Shown here in pieces: positions 25,168 through 34,010 of a stretch of 64,000 nt of DNA. A program made the position numbers and the translations under genes. The stretch is from the NCBI GenBank assembly GCA_025362495.1, contig JANYGI010000102.1, positions 124,001-188,000 on the forward strand. Direction: 5' to 3'. A model generated the notes under the pieces. That model did not search any database and was not told where the DNA came from. It was given only the letters and a program-made list of their open reading frames with translations. Position 1 is the first letter of the stretch; the number at the start of each line of letters is the position of its first letter. The DNA comes from Byssovorax sp. GTDB taxonomy: Bacteria; Myxococcota_A; Polyangia; Polyangiales; Polyangiaceae.

Positions 25168-25641
25168 TTGCGGTATGCTGCCGCGGTGACCTCGATCTCT
25201 TCTGACGCCGACCCCGAAGGTGGCCTCTCCGCGCCGTTCCGACTCTCGATCACCCCGACTGCCGCCGACATCGACGAGCTCGGCCACGTCTCGAACCAGG
25301 TGTATCTGCGTTACATCCTCGACGCCGCGACGAGCCACTCGCACGCCGTCGGGCTCGATCACGCGGCGTACCTGCGGATCGGATCGGTGTTCGTCGTCCG
25401 CCGCCAGACCATCGATTACCTCGCGCCGACGTACGCTGGCGAAGATCTGGTGGTGACGACGTGGATCGCCGAGTGGTCGGCGGTGACGTCGGTGCGGCGC
25501 ACCTCGCTTCGAAGGATCGCCGACGGGCGCGAGGTCGCGAAGGCCGAGACGCTGTGGGCCATGGTCGCGACCGAGGGCGGGCGGCCGCGGCGGATCCCCG
25601 CGGATGTGCGAGCGATGTTCGCGCGCAAGGAGACGGCATGA
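25168..25641 (+). CDS. Acyl-CoA thioesterase, 4HBT hot-dog fold
   Basis: 157-residue thioesterase. The catalytic helix motif is DELGHVSNQVYLRYILDAA, with Asp in the position of the YbgC/4-hydroxybenzoyl-CoA thioesterase nucleophile and the GHVSN tight turn. It hydrolyses an acyl-CoA in the cytoplasm. The start is TTG at 25168, supported by GGAGG 8 bp upstream; GTG at 25186 lacks a site. It ends in ATGA overlap with the PDZ-CPBP gene, forming a two-gene operon divergent from the DUF255 lipoprotein. The substrate is unknown; short or aromatic acyl-CoA is typical for the family. Confidence 0.85.
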   Translation: MRYAAAVTSISSDADPEGGLSAPFRLSITPTAADIDELGHVSNQVYLRYILDAATSHSHAVGLDHAAYLRIGSVFVVRRQTIDYLAPTYAGEDLVVTTWIAEWSAVTSVRRTSLRRIADGREVAKAETLWAMVATEGGRPRRIPADVRAMFARKETA

Positions 25642-26984
25642 TCGATCGCGAGACGCCGGCACGAGGCGCGTTTCACATCGCGCTCGCGGGCGTGATCGTC
25701 CCCGTCGCGGCCTTCGCGCTCTCGGGGACGCTGGCCTTCCAGGCGCTCCGGCAGCCCAGCTACGGCGTCGATCCCGAGCAGCGCGTGTGGACGCGGCGCC
25801 TCGTGCTCCTGGCGATCGTCGATGCGCTCGTGATGATCGCCATGGTCGCGCTGCTCGCCGGGAAGGCGTCGATGCCTGCGCCGCGCGTCGCGGTGGCGCC
25901 TGGTCCGCGCATCGGCGTCGTGCTCGACGCGCGCGACGTCGGGCACGGCGTGCGCGTGATCGAGGTACGCGCGGGCTCGCCGGCCGAGCGCGCGGGTCTC
26001 TTGCCCGGGGACGTGATCGAGCGCGTCGACGGCCAGCCGGTCGACCGCAACGCCGATCTCACCGAGGTGATCGCGACCACGGCGGCCGGCGGATCCCGCG
26101 CGCTCGACGTCGTCCGCGACGCCTCGCGCGTGACGCTGACGATCACCCCCGAGGTGCTGAAGGCGAGCCCGGCGCGGCGATCGATCTTCCAGCGCGACGG
26201 GCCGAGCGAGCCGATCGCGTCCGGCGTGGCGTCGCTCGCGGCGGCGTGGGGCGGGGTCGCCTTGCTGCTGGTGATCGTCTGCGCCGTCGCCGCGCGTCGA
26301 GGCGGCGCGTCCCCGCGGCCGCTGACGTTCTGGTTCGCTTTCGCGGGAGCCCTCGCGGCCTCGGACGTCGCGCTGATCACGGCGCACACGATCACCGGGA
26401 GGCTCGTCGGCGGGGACTCGCTCGGAGGCGCCCTCGTGGGTCTCTGCGCGGGGAGCGCGACGCTGCTGGGCCTCGCGGTGCTCTGGCGTCGTCACCTCGG
26501 GTGGGAGGGCGAGCCGGGTGGGGCCGAGACGCTGCCCACCGTCGTCACCGGCGTCGCGTACATGGTCGCGGGCGTGGTCCGCCTCGGGATCATCCTCGTC
26601 GCCCTCGGGCCGCTACTGCACATCTCGCCGCCGGATCCCGGGCGCGAGATCCAGGATCTCGTCGCCCGCGGCCTCGGTCCCGTGGGCATCGCGATGCTGA
26701 TCTTCGCCGCGGTGATCCTCGCCCCGATCGGCGAAGAGACGCTGTTCCGCGGCGTGCTCTTGCCCTGGCTCCGCCGCTTCCTGGGCGTCGACGCGGCGGT
26801 GTGGTTGAGCGCCGTCCTCTTCGGGATTGGCCACCTCCGCTATGGCCTCTACCTGAGCACGATCGTGGTCTATGGCCTGGTGCTCGGGTGGGCGCGGCTC
26901 CGCACCGGGAACCTCCGCGCGTCGATCGTGCTCCACATGATCATCAACGCGGTCGCGACGGCGGTGGCGCTGAGCCGGCTCTGA
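25638..26984 (+). CDS. PDZ-CPBP intramembrane protease fusion
   Basis: 448-residue membrane protein. Two N-terminal membrane segments (to about residue 75) are followed by a PDZ domain (about residues 88-170, GVRVIEVRAGSPAERAGLLP and GDVIERVDGQPVDR). After further membrane segments comes a CPBP (CaaX protease/bacteriocin-processing) domain with catalytic PIGEETLFRGVLLPWLRR, GIGHLRYG, and the third motif LHMIINA. The catalytic Glu-Glu, Arg and His are all present, so it should be active in the membrane. PDZ domains normally regulate site-2 or HtrA proteases; joining one to a CPBP core is uncommon. ATG at 25638 overlaps the thioesterase stop. Confidence 0.85.
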   Translation: MIDRETPARGAFHIALAGVIVPVAAFALSGTLAFQALRQPSYGVDPEQRVWTRRLVLLAIVDALVMIAMVALLAGKASMPAPRVAVAPGPRIGVVLDARDVGHGVRVIEVRAGSPAERAGLLPGDVIERVDGQPVDRNADLTEVIATTAAGGSRALDVVRDASRVTLTITPEVLKASPARRSIFQRDGPSEPIASGVASLAAAWGGVALLLVIVCAVAARRGGASPRPLTFWFAFAGALAASDVALITAHTITGRLVGGDSLGGALVGLCAGSATLLGLAVLWRRHLGWEGEPGGAETLPTVVTGVAYMVAGVVRLGIILVALGPLLHISPPDPGREIQDLVARGLGPVGIAMLIFAAVILAPIGEETLFRGVLLPWLRRFLGVDAAVWLSAVLFGIGHLRYGLYLSTIVVYGLVLGWARLRTGNLRASIVLHMIINAVATAVALSRL

Positions 26985-27031
26985 TCGTCGCCGCGTCGTC
27001 ACACATTCGCCGGCTCGGTCGATGAGCCGGA

Positions 27032-27754
27032 ATGGGACGAAACACGCTCGCCTGGACGCTGTCGGTGCTGGCTCTCACGTCGGGGTGCGCGACCCCGGCG
27101 GCGCCGCTCCGCCCGAGCTCGCCGCCGCCGCCGATCGCGCTCGGCCTTCGTTTCTCGCCGATCCTCGCGAGCGCCCCGCGGGCCCCCGCGCCCCCGCTCG
27201 TGGCGGGCCCGGTGATCGCGCCGGCGTCGCCCGAGACACCGCTCGTCGCGCCCGAGCCTGCGGGGCCGCGATCACGCCCTCTGCGGAACGGCTCCCACAA
27301 CCCGATGCCCGGGGGCGTCATGGCCGGCTACCAGGCCGACACCGGGCTCGACATCGCCGGTAGCCCGCGGCCGGTCTTCGCCCTGGCGTCAGGCACCCTC
27401 GATTACTCCGAGCCTGGACACACCCTCTGGACGGGCGCCTCCGACACGGCCAACTGCGTCCGCTTCGAGCTCGACGCGCCGATCCCCTGGAAAGGGCGGC
27501 AGATCACCCATGTCTACTATGCTCACCTCTCGAAGCTGGCCCATCTCCAGCCCGAGGGGACGACGCCGAGGCGCCATGTCGAGGCGGGCGAGCTGCTCGG
27601 ATCATCCGGCGTGGCCAACCACAGCCCGCATCTCCACATTGGCTTGCTCCTCGACGGCGAGGTGGAGCAATACTGGGGTACGTTCCTCCTCGCCGACGAG
27701 ATCAGGAAGGTGATCGGCGGCTACCGCAACGGGGATATCCTGCCGAAGGAGTGA
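27032..27754 (+). CDS. M23/LytM-like lipoprotein with altered zinc site
   Basis: 240-residue lipoprotein (LSVLALTSGC lipobox, Cys19), a Pro/Ala-rich linker to about residue 85, then an M23 peptidase-like domain. YYAHLSKLA (His165), VEAGELLGSSGV and SPHLHIGLL (HxH, residues 200-202) are all present. The first metal motif, normally H-x-G-x-D, reads DTGLD with Asp103 in place of His. The enzyme may therefore be weakened or may act as an amidase activator, as with degenerate LytM proteins (EnvC/NlpD type). The start at ATG 27032 follows GGA. It is convergent with the barrel gene, the two stop codons abutting. Confidence 0.75.
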   Translation: MGRNTLAWTLSVLALTSGCATPAAPLRPSSPPPPIALGLRFSPILASAPRAPAPPLVAGPVIAPASPETPLVAPEPAGPRSRPLRNGSHNPMPGGVMAGYQADTGLDIAGSPRPVFALASGTLDYSEPGHTLWTGASDTANCVRFELDAPIPWKGRQITHVYYAHLSKLAHLQPEGTTPRRHVEAGELLGSSGVANHSPHLHIGLLLDGEVEQYWGTFLLADEIRKVIGGYRNGDILPKE

Positions 27755-28465
27755 TCACCGACTGCCCATCTGGACGGTGCCAGTCTTCTCCACCCGGGTG
27801 CCGCCCACGTCGAAGCGGCCCTGCACTCCCGCGAAGACGAAGGTGTTGAGCTTCTTGTCAGTGATGACGGCGTCGCCGGCCGGGCCCTCGGGGTTCCTCG
27901 CCACGAAGAGGTTCACGTCGCCGCCGATCATCGGGCCCAGCGCCACGTCGCGCGAGACACGGACGTCGAGGCCGAGCTGGCCGCGCGCGAGCTCGAAGCC
28001 GTGCAGGAGCACGTTGTTGCCGACGCCCTCCGGCGCGACCCACAGCATCCGGTAGCCCGCGCCGAGGCTGAGCCACGGATCGACGCGCTCGTACGGCTGG
28101 AAGTGGACCTTTCCTTCCACGCCGACCGCCGCGCCGCGCACCCGCGTTCCCTGCGGCTGTGCGGTCGCGGGGACGAGCTCTTGATACTGGCCCGTGAGGC
28201 CGACGGCGAGCTCGGGCGTGGCGCGGTAGCCGAGGCCGAGCCCGACGCCGATCCCGCCGCGCGCGACGTCGGACAGCGCGTCTCCCTGGCGCGCGCTGAT
28301 CCCGCCGAAGCCCTGCGTGTAGCCCGTATTGACGTCGATCTCGAAGGCGTCGCTCGGCGCGCCGAGCGGCCGGGGCGCCGAGCCCTCGACCTGCTGCGCC
28401 GAGGCGACCCCGGCGAGCGCGCAGACGATCGCCACCGTCGTAGCTCCAGTAGCCCACGTTTTCAT
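27755..28465 (-). CDS. Outer-membrane beta-barrel-like protein
   Basis: 236-residue secreted protein (signal peptide MKTWATGATTVAIVCALAGV, cleavage after ASA). The mature part has alternating beta segments (LGYRATPELAVGLTGQYQEL, HFQPYERVDPWLSLGAGY, LGLDVRVSRDVALGPM), the general look of a small outer-membrane barrel. No specific family was recognised. GGGAG sits 7 bp before the ATG at 28465. It lies convergent to the M23-like gene and divergent from the short-chain dehydrogenase. Confidence 0.7.
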   Translation of the reverse strand: MKTWATGATTVAIVCALAGVASAQQVEGSAPRPLGAPSDAFEIDVNTGYTQGFGGISARQGDALSDVARGGIGVGLGLGYRATPELAVGLTGQYQELVPATAQPQGTRVRGAAVGVEGKVHFQPYERVDPWLSLGAGYRMLWVAPEGVGNNVLLHGFELARGQLGLDVRVSRDVALGPMIGGDVNLFVARNPEGPAGDAVITDKKLNTFVFAGVQGRFDVGGTRVEKTGTVQMGSR

Positions 28466-28623
28466 GGATATCTCCCTTGCCGGCCGGGCGTGCGGGCCGG
28501 GCGCGTTTCGCGTTGATCCGAGCAGGACTCGTGCCCGCGGCGTCGCGCGCGATTTGCTCTCGCGACGCTCCGGCGGACGATCCGCGCTTTCCAACGTGCG
28601 CGCGCTCGGGCACCATCGCGCCC

Positions 28624-29391
28624 ATGTCCCCCTGGATCCACGTCGAAGGAAAGGTCGCTCTCGTCACCGGCGGGAGCCGCGGTATCGGCGAGTCGATCGC
28701 CAAGGCCCTCGGGCAGAGCGGCGCCAAGGTGGCGATCGCGTCCCGCAAGATCGAAGGCGTGAGCGAGGCAGCCGAGCGCCTCCGCGCCCACGGCATCATG
28801 GTCGAGCCGTTCGCCTGCCACACCGGCAAGACCGATCAGATCGAGGCCCTGGTGAAGGCCACGATCGCCCGCTTCGGGAAGATCGACATCCTGATCAACA
28901 ACGCGGCGACGAACCCGCATTTCGGGCCGATGCTCACCGGCGACGACGGCGCCTTCGACAAAACGTTCGAGGTCAACGTCAAGGGGTATCTCAACCTCGC
29001 CAAGGCCGTCGCGCGGCACCTCGTCGATCGTGGCGCGCCGGGATCGATCATCCACGTCGCGAGCATCATGGGCCTGGCGTCGGCGCCGCTTCAGGGCATC
29101 TACGGGATGACGAAGGCGGCGGTCATCTCGATGACGAAGACGCTGGCGATGGAGCTCGGCGGGAGCGGAATCCGCGTCAACGCCATCGCTCCTGGCCTCG
29201 TCGAGACGAAGTTCGCCCAGGCGATCGTCGCGAACAAAGACCTCACCGATCGCGAGCTCGCGCGGACGCCGCTCGGCCGGTACGCCCAGCCGGACGAGAT
29301 CGCCGGCGCGGCGCTCTACCTCGCCTCGGATGCCGCGTCGTTCGTCACCGGACACACCCTCGTCATCGACGGCGGCCGCACCATCGCTTGA
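28624..29391 (+). CDS. Short-chain dehydrogenase/reductase
   Basis: 255-residue classical SDR. The cofactor motif is TGGSRGIGESIAKAL (residues 15-29), then NNAAT, catalytic Ser in HVASIMG, and the YGMTKAAVISMTK Tyr-x-x-x-Lys pair. AIAPGLVETKFAQAI and the C-terminal FVTGHTLVIDGGRTIA complete the fold. It is likely NADPH- or NADH-dependent on alcohol/keto substrates. The stop codon TGA (29389-29391) provides the first base of a repeat element (29391-29517), so the element inserted at or replaced the immediate 3' flank. The substrate cannot be inferred. Confidence 0.88.
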   Translation: MSPWIHVEGKVALVTGGSRGIGESIAKALGQSGAKVAIASRKIEGVSEAAERLRAHGIMVEPFACHTGKTDQIEALVKATIARFGKIDILINNAATNPHFGPMLTGDDGAFDKTFEVNVKGYLNLAKAVARHLVDRGAPGSIIHVASIMGLASAPLQGIYGMTKAAVISMTKTLAMELGGSGIRVNAIAPGLVETKFAQAIVANKDLTDRELARTPLGRYAQPDEIAGAALYLASDAASFVTGHTLVIDGGRTIA

Positions 29392-29517
29392 TTTTCGCCG
29401 ATCCGGGCACGGGGAGCTCCCAGGCGGGCTCGCAAGCGAGCCCTTGACGTTGTCGTCGTCGCCGTTGTTCGTACGGCTCCTCCTCCGCCTTGGCCGCGCG
29501 CCCGGCTCGACGAAAAT
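29391..29517. repeat. MITE-like palindromic element, copy 1 (127 bp)
   Basis: The left end ATTTTCGCCGATCCGGGC is an inverted repeat of the right end GCCCGGCTCGACGAAAAT with two mismatches over 18 bp. The right half (GTACGGCTCCTCCTCCGCC and following) is nearly identical to copy 2 at 45235-45332. Copy 1 has an extra internal block with a perfect 8-bp hairpin (GGGCTCGC-AA-GCGAGCCC). It spans the gap between the SDR stop and the CpcT-like start codon. Confidence 0.75.
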
Positions 29518-29519
29518 CA

Positions 29520-30275
29520 ATGATAGCCAGCTGGAACGTGACGCGACCTGCTCTCGTTGCCGCCACTCTCTTCGTCCTCGTGGGCTGCGGCTCGTCGCTG
29601 AGCCCGGGATCGAGCGGCTCGATGAGTGTCGCGGCGAGCAGCAGTAGCAGTAGCGGGGGCGGCGGCGGTGCGGGCGGCGAGGGCGCGGGCGGCGGCGGCT
29701 CACCGCTCCTCGACGCGATCGAGGCTGATTTACTCGGTGATTTCGACAACTCGGCCCAGCACGCGATGATGGCTGGCAAGCTGATCGAGAGGCACGTTTG
29801 CGTCGTCCCCGGGCGCGCCGACAGCGCCTCGGTGCTCTGGCTCTTCGTCGAGCAGATCGACGATACGAGCGGCCTGCGCGAGACGTACTCCACGCGCGTC
29901 CACGAGATCCGTTTGAGCGCGGGAAAGGCGGTCGCGCGCGTCTTCAAGCTCGCGGTCACGCACCCGCTCGCCGACGATCCCTATGCGCTCGACGGGGCGC
30001 GCGACGGCTGCACGAAGCCGGCGATCCTTCAGGCGATCACCGACGCGGATCTGCTCTACCGCGACGGCTGCGATCTCACGTTCGCGGCGGGCGGGAGCGA
30101 TTTCGTGGCGGCGACCGAGGCCAACACCTGCGCTGTGCCGGGCGGGTTCATCAACACCAGCGAGAGCGTGAGCCCCGACGGGCTCACGCAGACGGACACC
30201 TATTTCGACGCGGCCTCGAAGAAGCCCCAACCGCTCTCGGCGCTCACGTTCGTTCGCGTCGTGCCCACGCCCTGA
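29520..30275 (+). CDS. CpcT/CpeT-like lipoprotein
   Basis: 251-residue predicted lipoprotein (VAATLFVLVGC lipobox) with a Ser/Gly linker, then a CpcT/CpeT-type fold. Landmarks: LLGDFDNSAQ, WLFVEQID, YSTRVHEI, ADLLYRDGCDLTFA and FVAATEANTC, in the order and spacing of the phycobiliprotein chromophore-lyase family. There is no photosystem or phycobilin context here, so the family role (attaching bilins to Cys) is not expected; a different ligand-binding job is likely. The ATG at 29520 lies 2 bp after the repeat element and has no ribosome site. GTG at 29538 is an alternative that starts the signal peptide more tightly. Confidence 0.68.
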   Translation: MIASWNVTRPALVAATLFVLVGCGSSLSPGSSGSMSVAASSSSSSGGGGGAGGEGAGGGGSPLLDAIEADLLGDFDNSAQHAMMAGKLIERHVCVVPGRADSASVLWLFVEQIDDTSGLRETYSTRVHEIRLSAGKAVARVFKLAVTHPLADDPYALDGARDGCTKPAILQAITDADLLYRDGCDLTFAAGGSDFVAATEANTCAVPGGFINTSESVSPDGLTQTDTYFDAASKKPQPLSALTFVRVVPTP

Positions 30276-30284
30276 GAGTGCCAG

Positions 30285-30475
30285 TCACGGTGGCGGCTTG
30301 CAGACGCCCTGTCCGCCGCAGCCGGGCGACGCCGGAGGGCAATCGGTGGCGCTCGCGCACTTCACGCTGCAGTGCATGCCTTTCTGCATGAAGGTGGCGC
30401 AAAGGCCGCTCGCGCAGTCGGCGTCGAGAACAAACCAGCGCGTAGGCGCGGCGATCTGCGGCGAGAGCGGCAGTC
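30285..30475 (-). pseudogene. Remnant of a Cys-rich lipoprotein C-terminus
   Basis: On the minus strand after the thioesterase stop, a frame reads DADCASGLCATFMQKGMHCS, then VKCASATDCP, PGCGGQGVCK and PPP before TGA. This repeated C-x3-6-C layout with C-P and G-x-C is typical of the Cys-rich C-terminal ends of myxobacterial lipoproteins. It has no start codon or signal peptide of its own. The only upstream room is occupied by the thioesterase in another frame, so it looks like a gene tail left after a deletion or insertion. A read-through product is less likely. Confidence 0.35.
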
Positions 30476-30993
30476 TACCAGCGGTGATGAGCCGGGTGAC
30501 CCTCTTTGACGGCGACGAACGTCCCGCGGCAGCGCGCCGTCACGTCGGCTCCGGAGAGCAACTCGGCCTCGACCACGGCGCGATCGGGCGTGGATTCGAC
30601 GACCCTGGCGCGGAGGCGCACCGGGCCCATCGGCGTCGGCTTGCGCAGCTTCACGTGAAAGTCGGCCGTCACGGTGCAGGGCGGGGCGCTCTCGCCCGCG
30701 GCCACCATCAGGTGATGTGCCGCCGCCCAGTTGCTGTGGCAATCGAGCAGCGCGCCGATGATTCCCCCGTTGAGCACGCCCGGAAAGGCATGATGAAACT
30801 CTTCGGGGGTGAAGTCGGCCACGACGGAGTCGCCCTCGACATGGCTCTTGATCCGCAGCCCCTTCTCGTTGGCCGGGCCGCAGCCGAAGCAAATGCTCTT
30901 CGGCGCATAGCGGTCCTGAAGAGACTGCGAATCACGCGCGCGCAGCGCGCCGGGGTCCGGGGCCGCCTGCGACCCCGGGAGAACAGAGCTCAC
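30475..30993 (-). CDS. PaaI-type hot-dog thioesterase
   Basis: 172-residue 4HBT/PaaI-like protein. The N-terminus has CFGCGPANEKGLRI, the Cys-containing lead often seen in PaaI homologues. The active segment FPGVLNGGIIGALLDCHSNW has the GG-x-x-x-x-L-x-D turn with Asn in place of the common His. It would hydrolyse an acyl-CoA or hold a related ligand. It starts with GTG at 30993, overlapping the odhA stop as GTGA, so it is in an operon with 2-oxoglutarate dehydrogenase, where a dihydrolipoyl succinyltransferase gene is more usual. Confidence 0.82.
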   Translation of the reverse strand: MSSVLPGSQAAPDPGALRARDSQSLQDRYAPKSICFGCGPANEKGLRIKSHVEGDSVVADFTPEEFHHAFPGVLNGGIIGALLDCHSNWAAAHHLMVAAGESAPPCTVTADFHVKLRKPTPMGPVRLRARVVESTPDRAVVEAELLSGADVTARCRGTFVAVKEGHPAHHRW

Positions 30994-33866
30994 GTGAAGG
31001 CCTCGTCGAGGAGCATCTTCTGCTCGAGCAGGTGGCTCGCGCGCGATCCCGTGGCGGGGCTGGCGCTGGACGCCCGGGCCACGCAGGAGATCGGGAAGCG
31101 ATGGTGGAGCGCGTCGGGCAGGTTGGCCGTGATGTAGTACCAGGCGCCGTAGTTACGGGGCTCTTCCTGGACCCAGATGAGCTTCGTGCCGTCCTTGTAG
31201 GGGGCGAGGGCCGCCGTCAGCTCCTCGTTCCAGGGATAGAGCTGCTCCATCCGCACGATGGCCACGTCGTGCATGCCGCGCTCCTCGCGGGCGACGGCGA
31301 GGTCGTAGTAGACCTTGCCCGAGCAGAGCAGGATCTTCTTCACGTCGCCGGGATCGACGCCGCTCTGATCGGGGATGACCCGCTGGAAGCGGCCCTCCGC
31401 GAGGTCCTTGATCGTCGAGACGGGGCGGTGCGGGCCCTTCGACGTCGCCGCGACGCGGAGCAGGCTCTTCGGCGTCATGATCACCAGCGGCTTGCGCCAC
31501 GGCCGCAGCACCTGGCGGCGCAGGGCGTGGAAGAGCTGGGCCGGCGTGGTCAGGTTACAGACCTGGATGTTGTCCTCGGCGCTGTTCTGGAGGAAGCGCT
31601 CGAGTCGAGCGCTGGAGTGCTCGGGCCCCTGACCCTCGTAGCCGTGGGGGAGATAGAGCACCAGGCCCGAGAGGCGATGCCACTTGTCCTCGCTCGACGT
31701 GAGGAACTGATCGACGATGACCTGAGCGCCGTTGAGGAAGTCGCCGAACTGCGCCTCCCAGATCACCAGGGCTCCCGGCGAATCGAGGCTGTAGCCGAAG
31801 TCGAAGCCGAGCACGCCCTGCTCGCTGAGAGGGCTGTTGTAGATCTGGAAGCGACCCGGCGCGACGGCCACCGTGGAGAGCGGGGCGAACTCGTCCCCGT
31901 TCTCGGTGTCCATCAGCACGGCGTGACGGTGGCTGAACGTCCCGCGCTTCACGTCCTGACCGCTGATGCGGATCGGGGTCTTGTCGTGGAGCAGCGACGC
32001 ATACGCCATCATCTCGCCGGTGCCCCAGTCGAAGGGCTCGCCCGACATGATCGCGTCGTGGCGGGCCTTGAGCATCGGCACGACCTTGGGGTGCGGCGTG
32101 AAGCCGTGCGGGAGCTCGAGGAGCTGGCCCGCGAGCTGGCGCAGGCGGTCTTCCGGGACGGCCGTGGAGACCTCCGGCGTGGCCGCGTCGGGGCCGCCGC
32201 GGTAGTTGTTCCACACGCCGCCCATCGCGTACGTGACCGGCGCGAAGCCCTTCTGCTTCACCTCTTCGAGCGCGGCGGCGAGTGCCTCGCGGCGGCGCAG
32301 GGTGATCTCGTCGGCCTTCTCCTTGGTGACGTTGCCCATCTCGAGCAGGCGCGCGACGTACATCTCGCGGACCGTGGGCTTCTTGTCGATCGCCGCGTAC
32401 ATCCGGGGCTGCGTGTAGCGCGGCTCGTCGCCCTCGTTGTGGCCGTAGCGACGGTAGCAGTACATGTCGATGACGACGTCTTTGCCGAACTTCTGGCGGT
32501 ACTCGATCGCCAGGTGCGTGACCTGGGCGACGGCCTCGGGATCCTCGCCGTTCACGTGGAAGACAGGGACCTTGATCATCCGCACGATGTCCGACGCGTA
32601 GCGCGTGGATCGGCTGTCGCTCGGGTTGGTCGTGAAGCCGATCTGGTTGTTGACGATCACGTGGACCGTCCCGCCCGTGGAGTAGCCTTCGAGGCCGGTG
32701 AGGTTCAGCGTTTCAGCGCAGATGCCCTGGCCGATGAACGCCGCGTCGCCGTGAATGAGCAGCGGCATGACGCGGAGGCGCGCCGACGCCGGATCGCCGA
32801 GGCGATCTTGCTTGGCGCGGACGCGACCCTCGGCCACCGGGTTGACGAACTCGAGGTGGCTCGGGTTGAAGCTGAGCGTGAGGTGCACGCTCTTGCCCGA
32901 CTCGGTGGTGCGGTCGGTGGAGTAGCCGAGGTGGTACTTCACGTCGCCGCCGCCGAGGTAGCGCTGCGCGTCCTTGTCCTCGAAGGCCGCGAAGATCTCG
33001 CGGAGGCCCTTGTTCATGATGTTGACGAGGACGTTGAGCCGGCCGCGGTGGGCCATGCCGAAGACGATCTCGTCGATGCCTTCGGCGCCCGCGCGCTCGA
33101 TCAGGAGATCGAGCAGCGGGATCAAGCTCTCGGCGCCCTCGAGCGAGAAGCGCTTGGTGCCCGCGCCGTAGCTGCGCTGGATGAACTGCTCGAAGATCTC
33201 CGCGTCGGAGAGCTTCGTCAGGATGCGGAGCTGCTCCTGGTGGCCGAGCGTGAGGCGGTTCTTCGTCGCCTCCATCCGCTGCTGGATCCAGGCGCGCTGC
33301 TCGGGATCGTCGATGTGCATGTACTCGACGCCGATGCTGCGGCAGTACGTCTCTTCGAGGCGCTGGATGATCTCGCGCAGGGTCTGGACGGGCGAGGCGC
33401 CCGCGAGATCGATCGTCGGGAAGGGCTTGTCGAGGTCCTCCGGCGAGAGCTCGAACCGGCTCAGCTCGAGCTCGGGCGGCGCCTCGGGCGGGACGCCGAG
33501 CGGATCGATGTGCGCGAAGAGGTGACCGCGCACGCGATAGGCGTTGAGCAGCTTGTAGACGCGCCCGCGGATCGCCGCTTCGGCGAGCACCTCACGCTCG
33601 TGCTCTTGCCGTGAGGGCACGGCGAGCGGCGAGGCGCCGCGCGTATCGACGTGCGGTTGGAACGCGAGGTCGAGGCTGCGCGCCAGGTGCCCGTTCGTGA
33701 GCGGGAAGCCGGGCGCGCGGCGCAGGAGCTCACCGTTTCCGTTCGTGGAGCCGAGTCGATCGTCGAAGTACGAGCGCCAGCTCGCCTCGACCGACTCTGG
33801 GTTCTCCAGGTACTGGGCGTAGAGCTCTTCGACGAAACCTGTATTGATGCCGAAATCAAGGGCCAT
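30990..33866 (-). CDS. odhA: 2-oxoglutarate dehydrogenase E1 component
   Basis: 958-residue thiamine-diphosphate enzyme of the TCA cycle that decarboxylates 2-oxoglutarate. It opens with the family motif [20 protein letters not shown]. Landmarks include [14 protein letters not shown]-type [27 protein letters not shown]...NNQIGFTT (the ThDP GDA...NNQ motif), [14 protein letters not shown], and [15 protein letters not shown]. Length matches the usual 900-950. Only E1 is present; the E2 and E3 genes are not in the window. The start at 33866 opposes pgi across 144 bp. The gene downstream is a PaaI thioesterase. Confidence 0.95.
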   Translation of the reverse strand: MALDFGINTGFVEELYAQYLENPESVEASWRSYFDDRLGSTNGNGELLRRAPGFPLTNGHLARSLDLAFQPHVDTRGASPLAVPSRQEHEREVLAEAAIRGRVYKLLNAYRVRGHLFAHIDPLGVPPEAPPELELSRFELSPEDLDKPFPTIDLAGASPVQTLREIIQRLEETYCRSIGVEYMHIDDPEQRAWIQQRMEATKNRLTLGHQEQLRILTKLSDAEIFEQFIQRSYGAGTKRFSLEGAESLIPLLDLLIERAGAEGIDEIVFGMAHRGRLNVLVNIMNKGLREIFAAFEDKDAQRYLGGGDVKYHLGYSTDRTTESGKSVHLTLSFNPSHLEFVNPVAEGRVRAKQDRLGDPASARLRVMPLLIHGDAAFIGQGICAETLNLTGLEGYSTGGTVHVIVNNQIGFTTNPSDSRSTRYASDIVRMIKVPVFHVNGEDPEAVAQVTHLAIEYRQKFGKDVVIDMYCYRRYGHNEGDEPRYTQPRMYAAIDKKPTVREMYVARLLEMGNVTKEKADEITLRRREALAAALEEVKQKGFAPVTYAMGGVWNNYRGGPDAATPEVSTAVPEDRLRQLAGQLLELPHGFTPHPKVVPMLKARHDAIMSGEPFDWGTGEMMAYASLLHDKTPIRISGQDVKRGTFSHRHAVLMDTENGDEFAPLSTVAVAPGRFQIYNSPLSEQGVLGFDFGYSLDSPGALVIWEAQFGDFLNGAQVIVDQFLTSSEDKWHRLSGLVLYLPHGYEGQGPEHSSARLERFLQNSAEDNIQVCNLTTPAQLFHALRRQVLRPWRKPLVIMTPKSLLRVAATSKGPHRPVSTIKDLAEGRFQRVIPDQSGVDPGDVKKILLCSGKVYYDLAVAREERGMHDVAIVRMEQLYPWNEELTAALAPYKDGTKLIWVQEEPRNYGAWYYITANLPDALHHRFPISCVARASSASPATGSRASHLLEQKMLLDEAFT

Positions 33867-34010
33867 CGGATCGGCACCGGAGATACCTCGGGAGCGGCCG
33901 GTATGCCAGCGGCTCCGACCGAGCGGGCCCGATGGACGCGTATTTTTCGCGACTCGGGGGCGTGCGACCCCGTCTTTCCGTCAGCCGGAAGGGGGCGTAG
34001 AAGGTCCCTC

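Noticed and set aside
31032-33614. Open frame of 860 codons on the plus strand, antisense to odhA
   Set aside because: A shadow of the GC-rich third codon positions; it has no domain motifs, and the opposite strand encodes an intact 2-oxoglutarate dehydrogenase E1.
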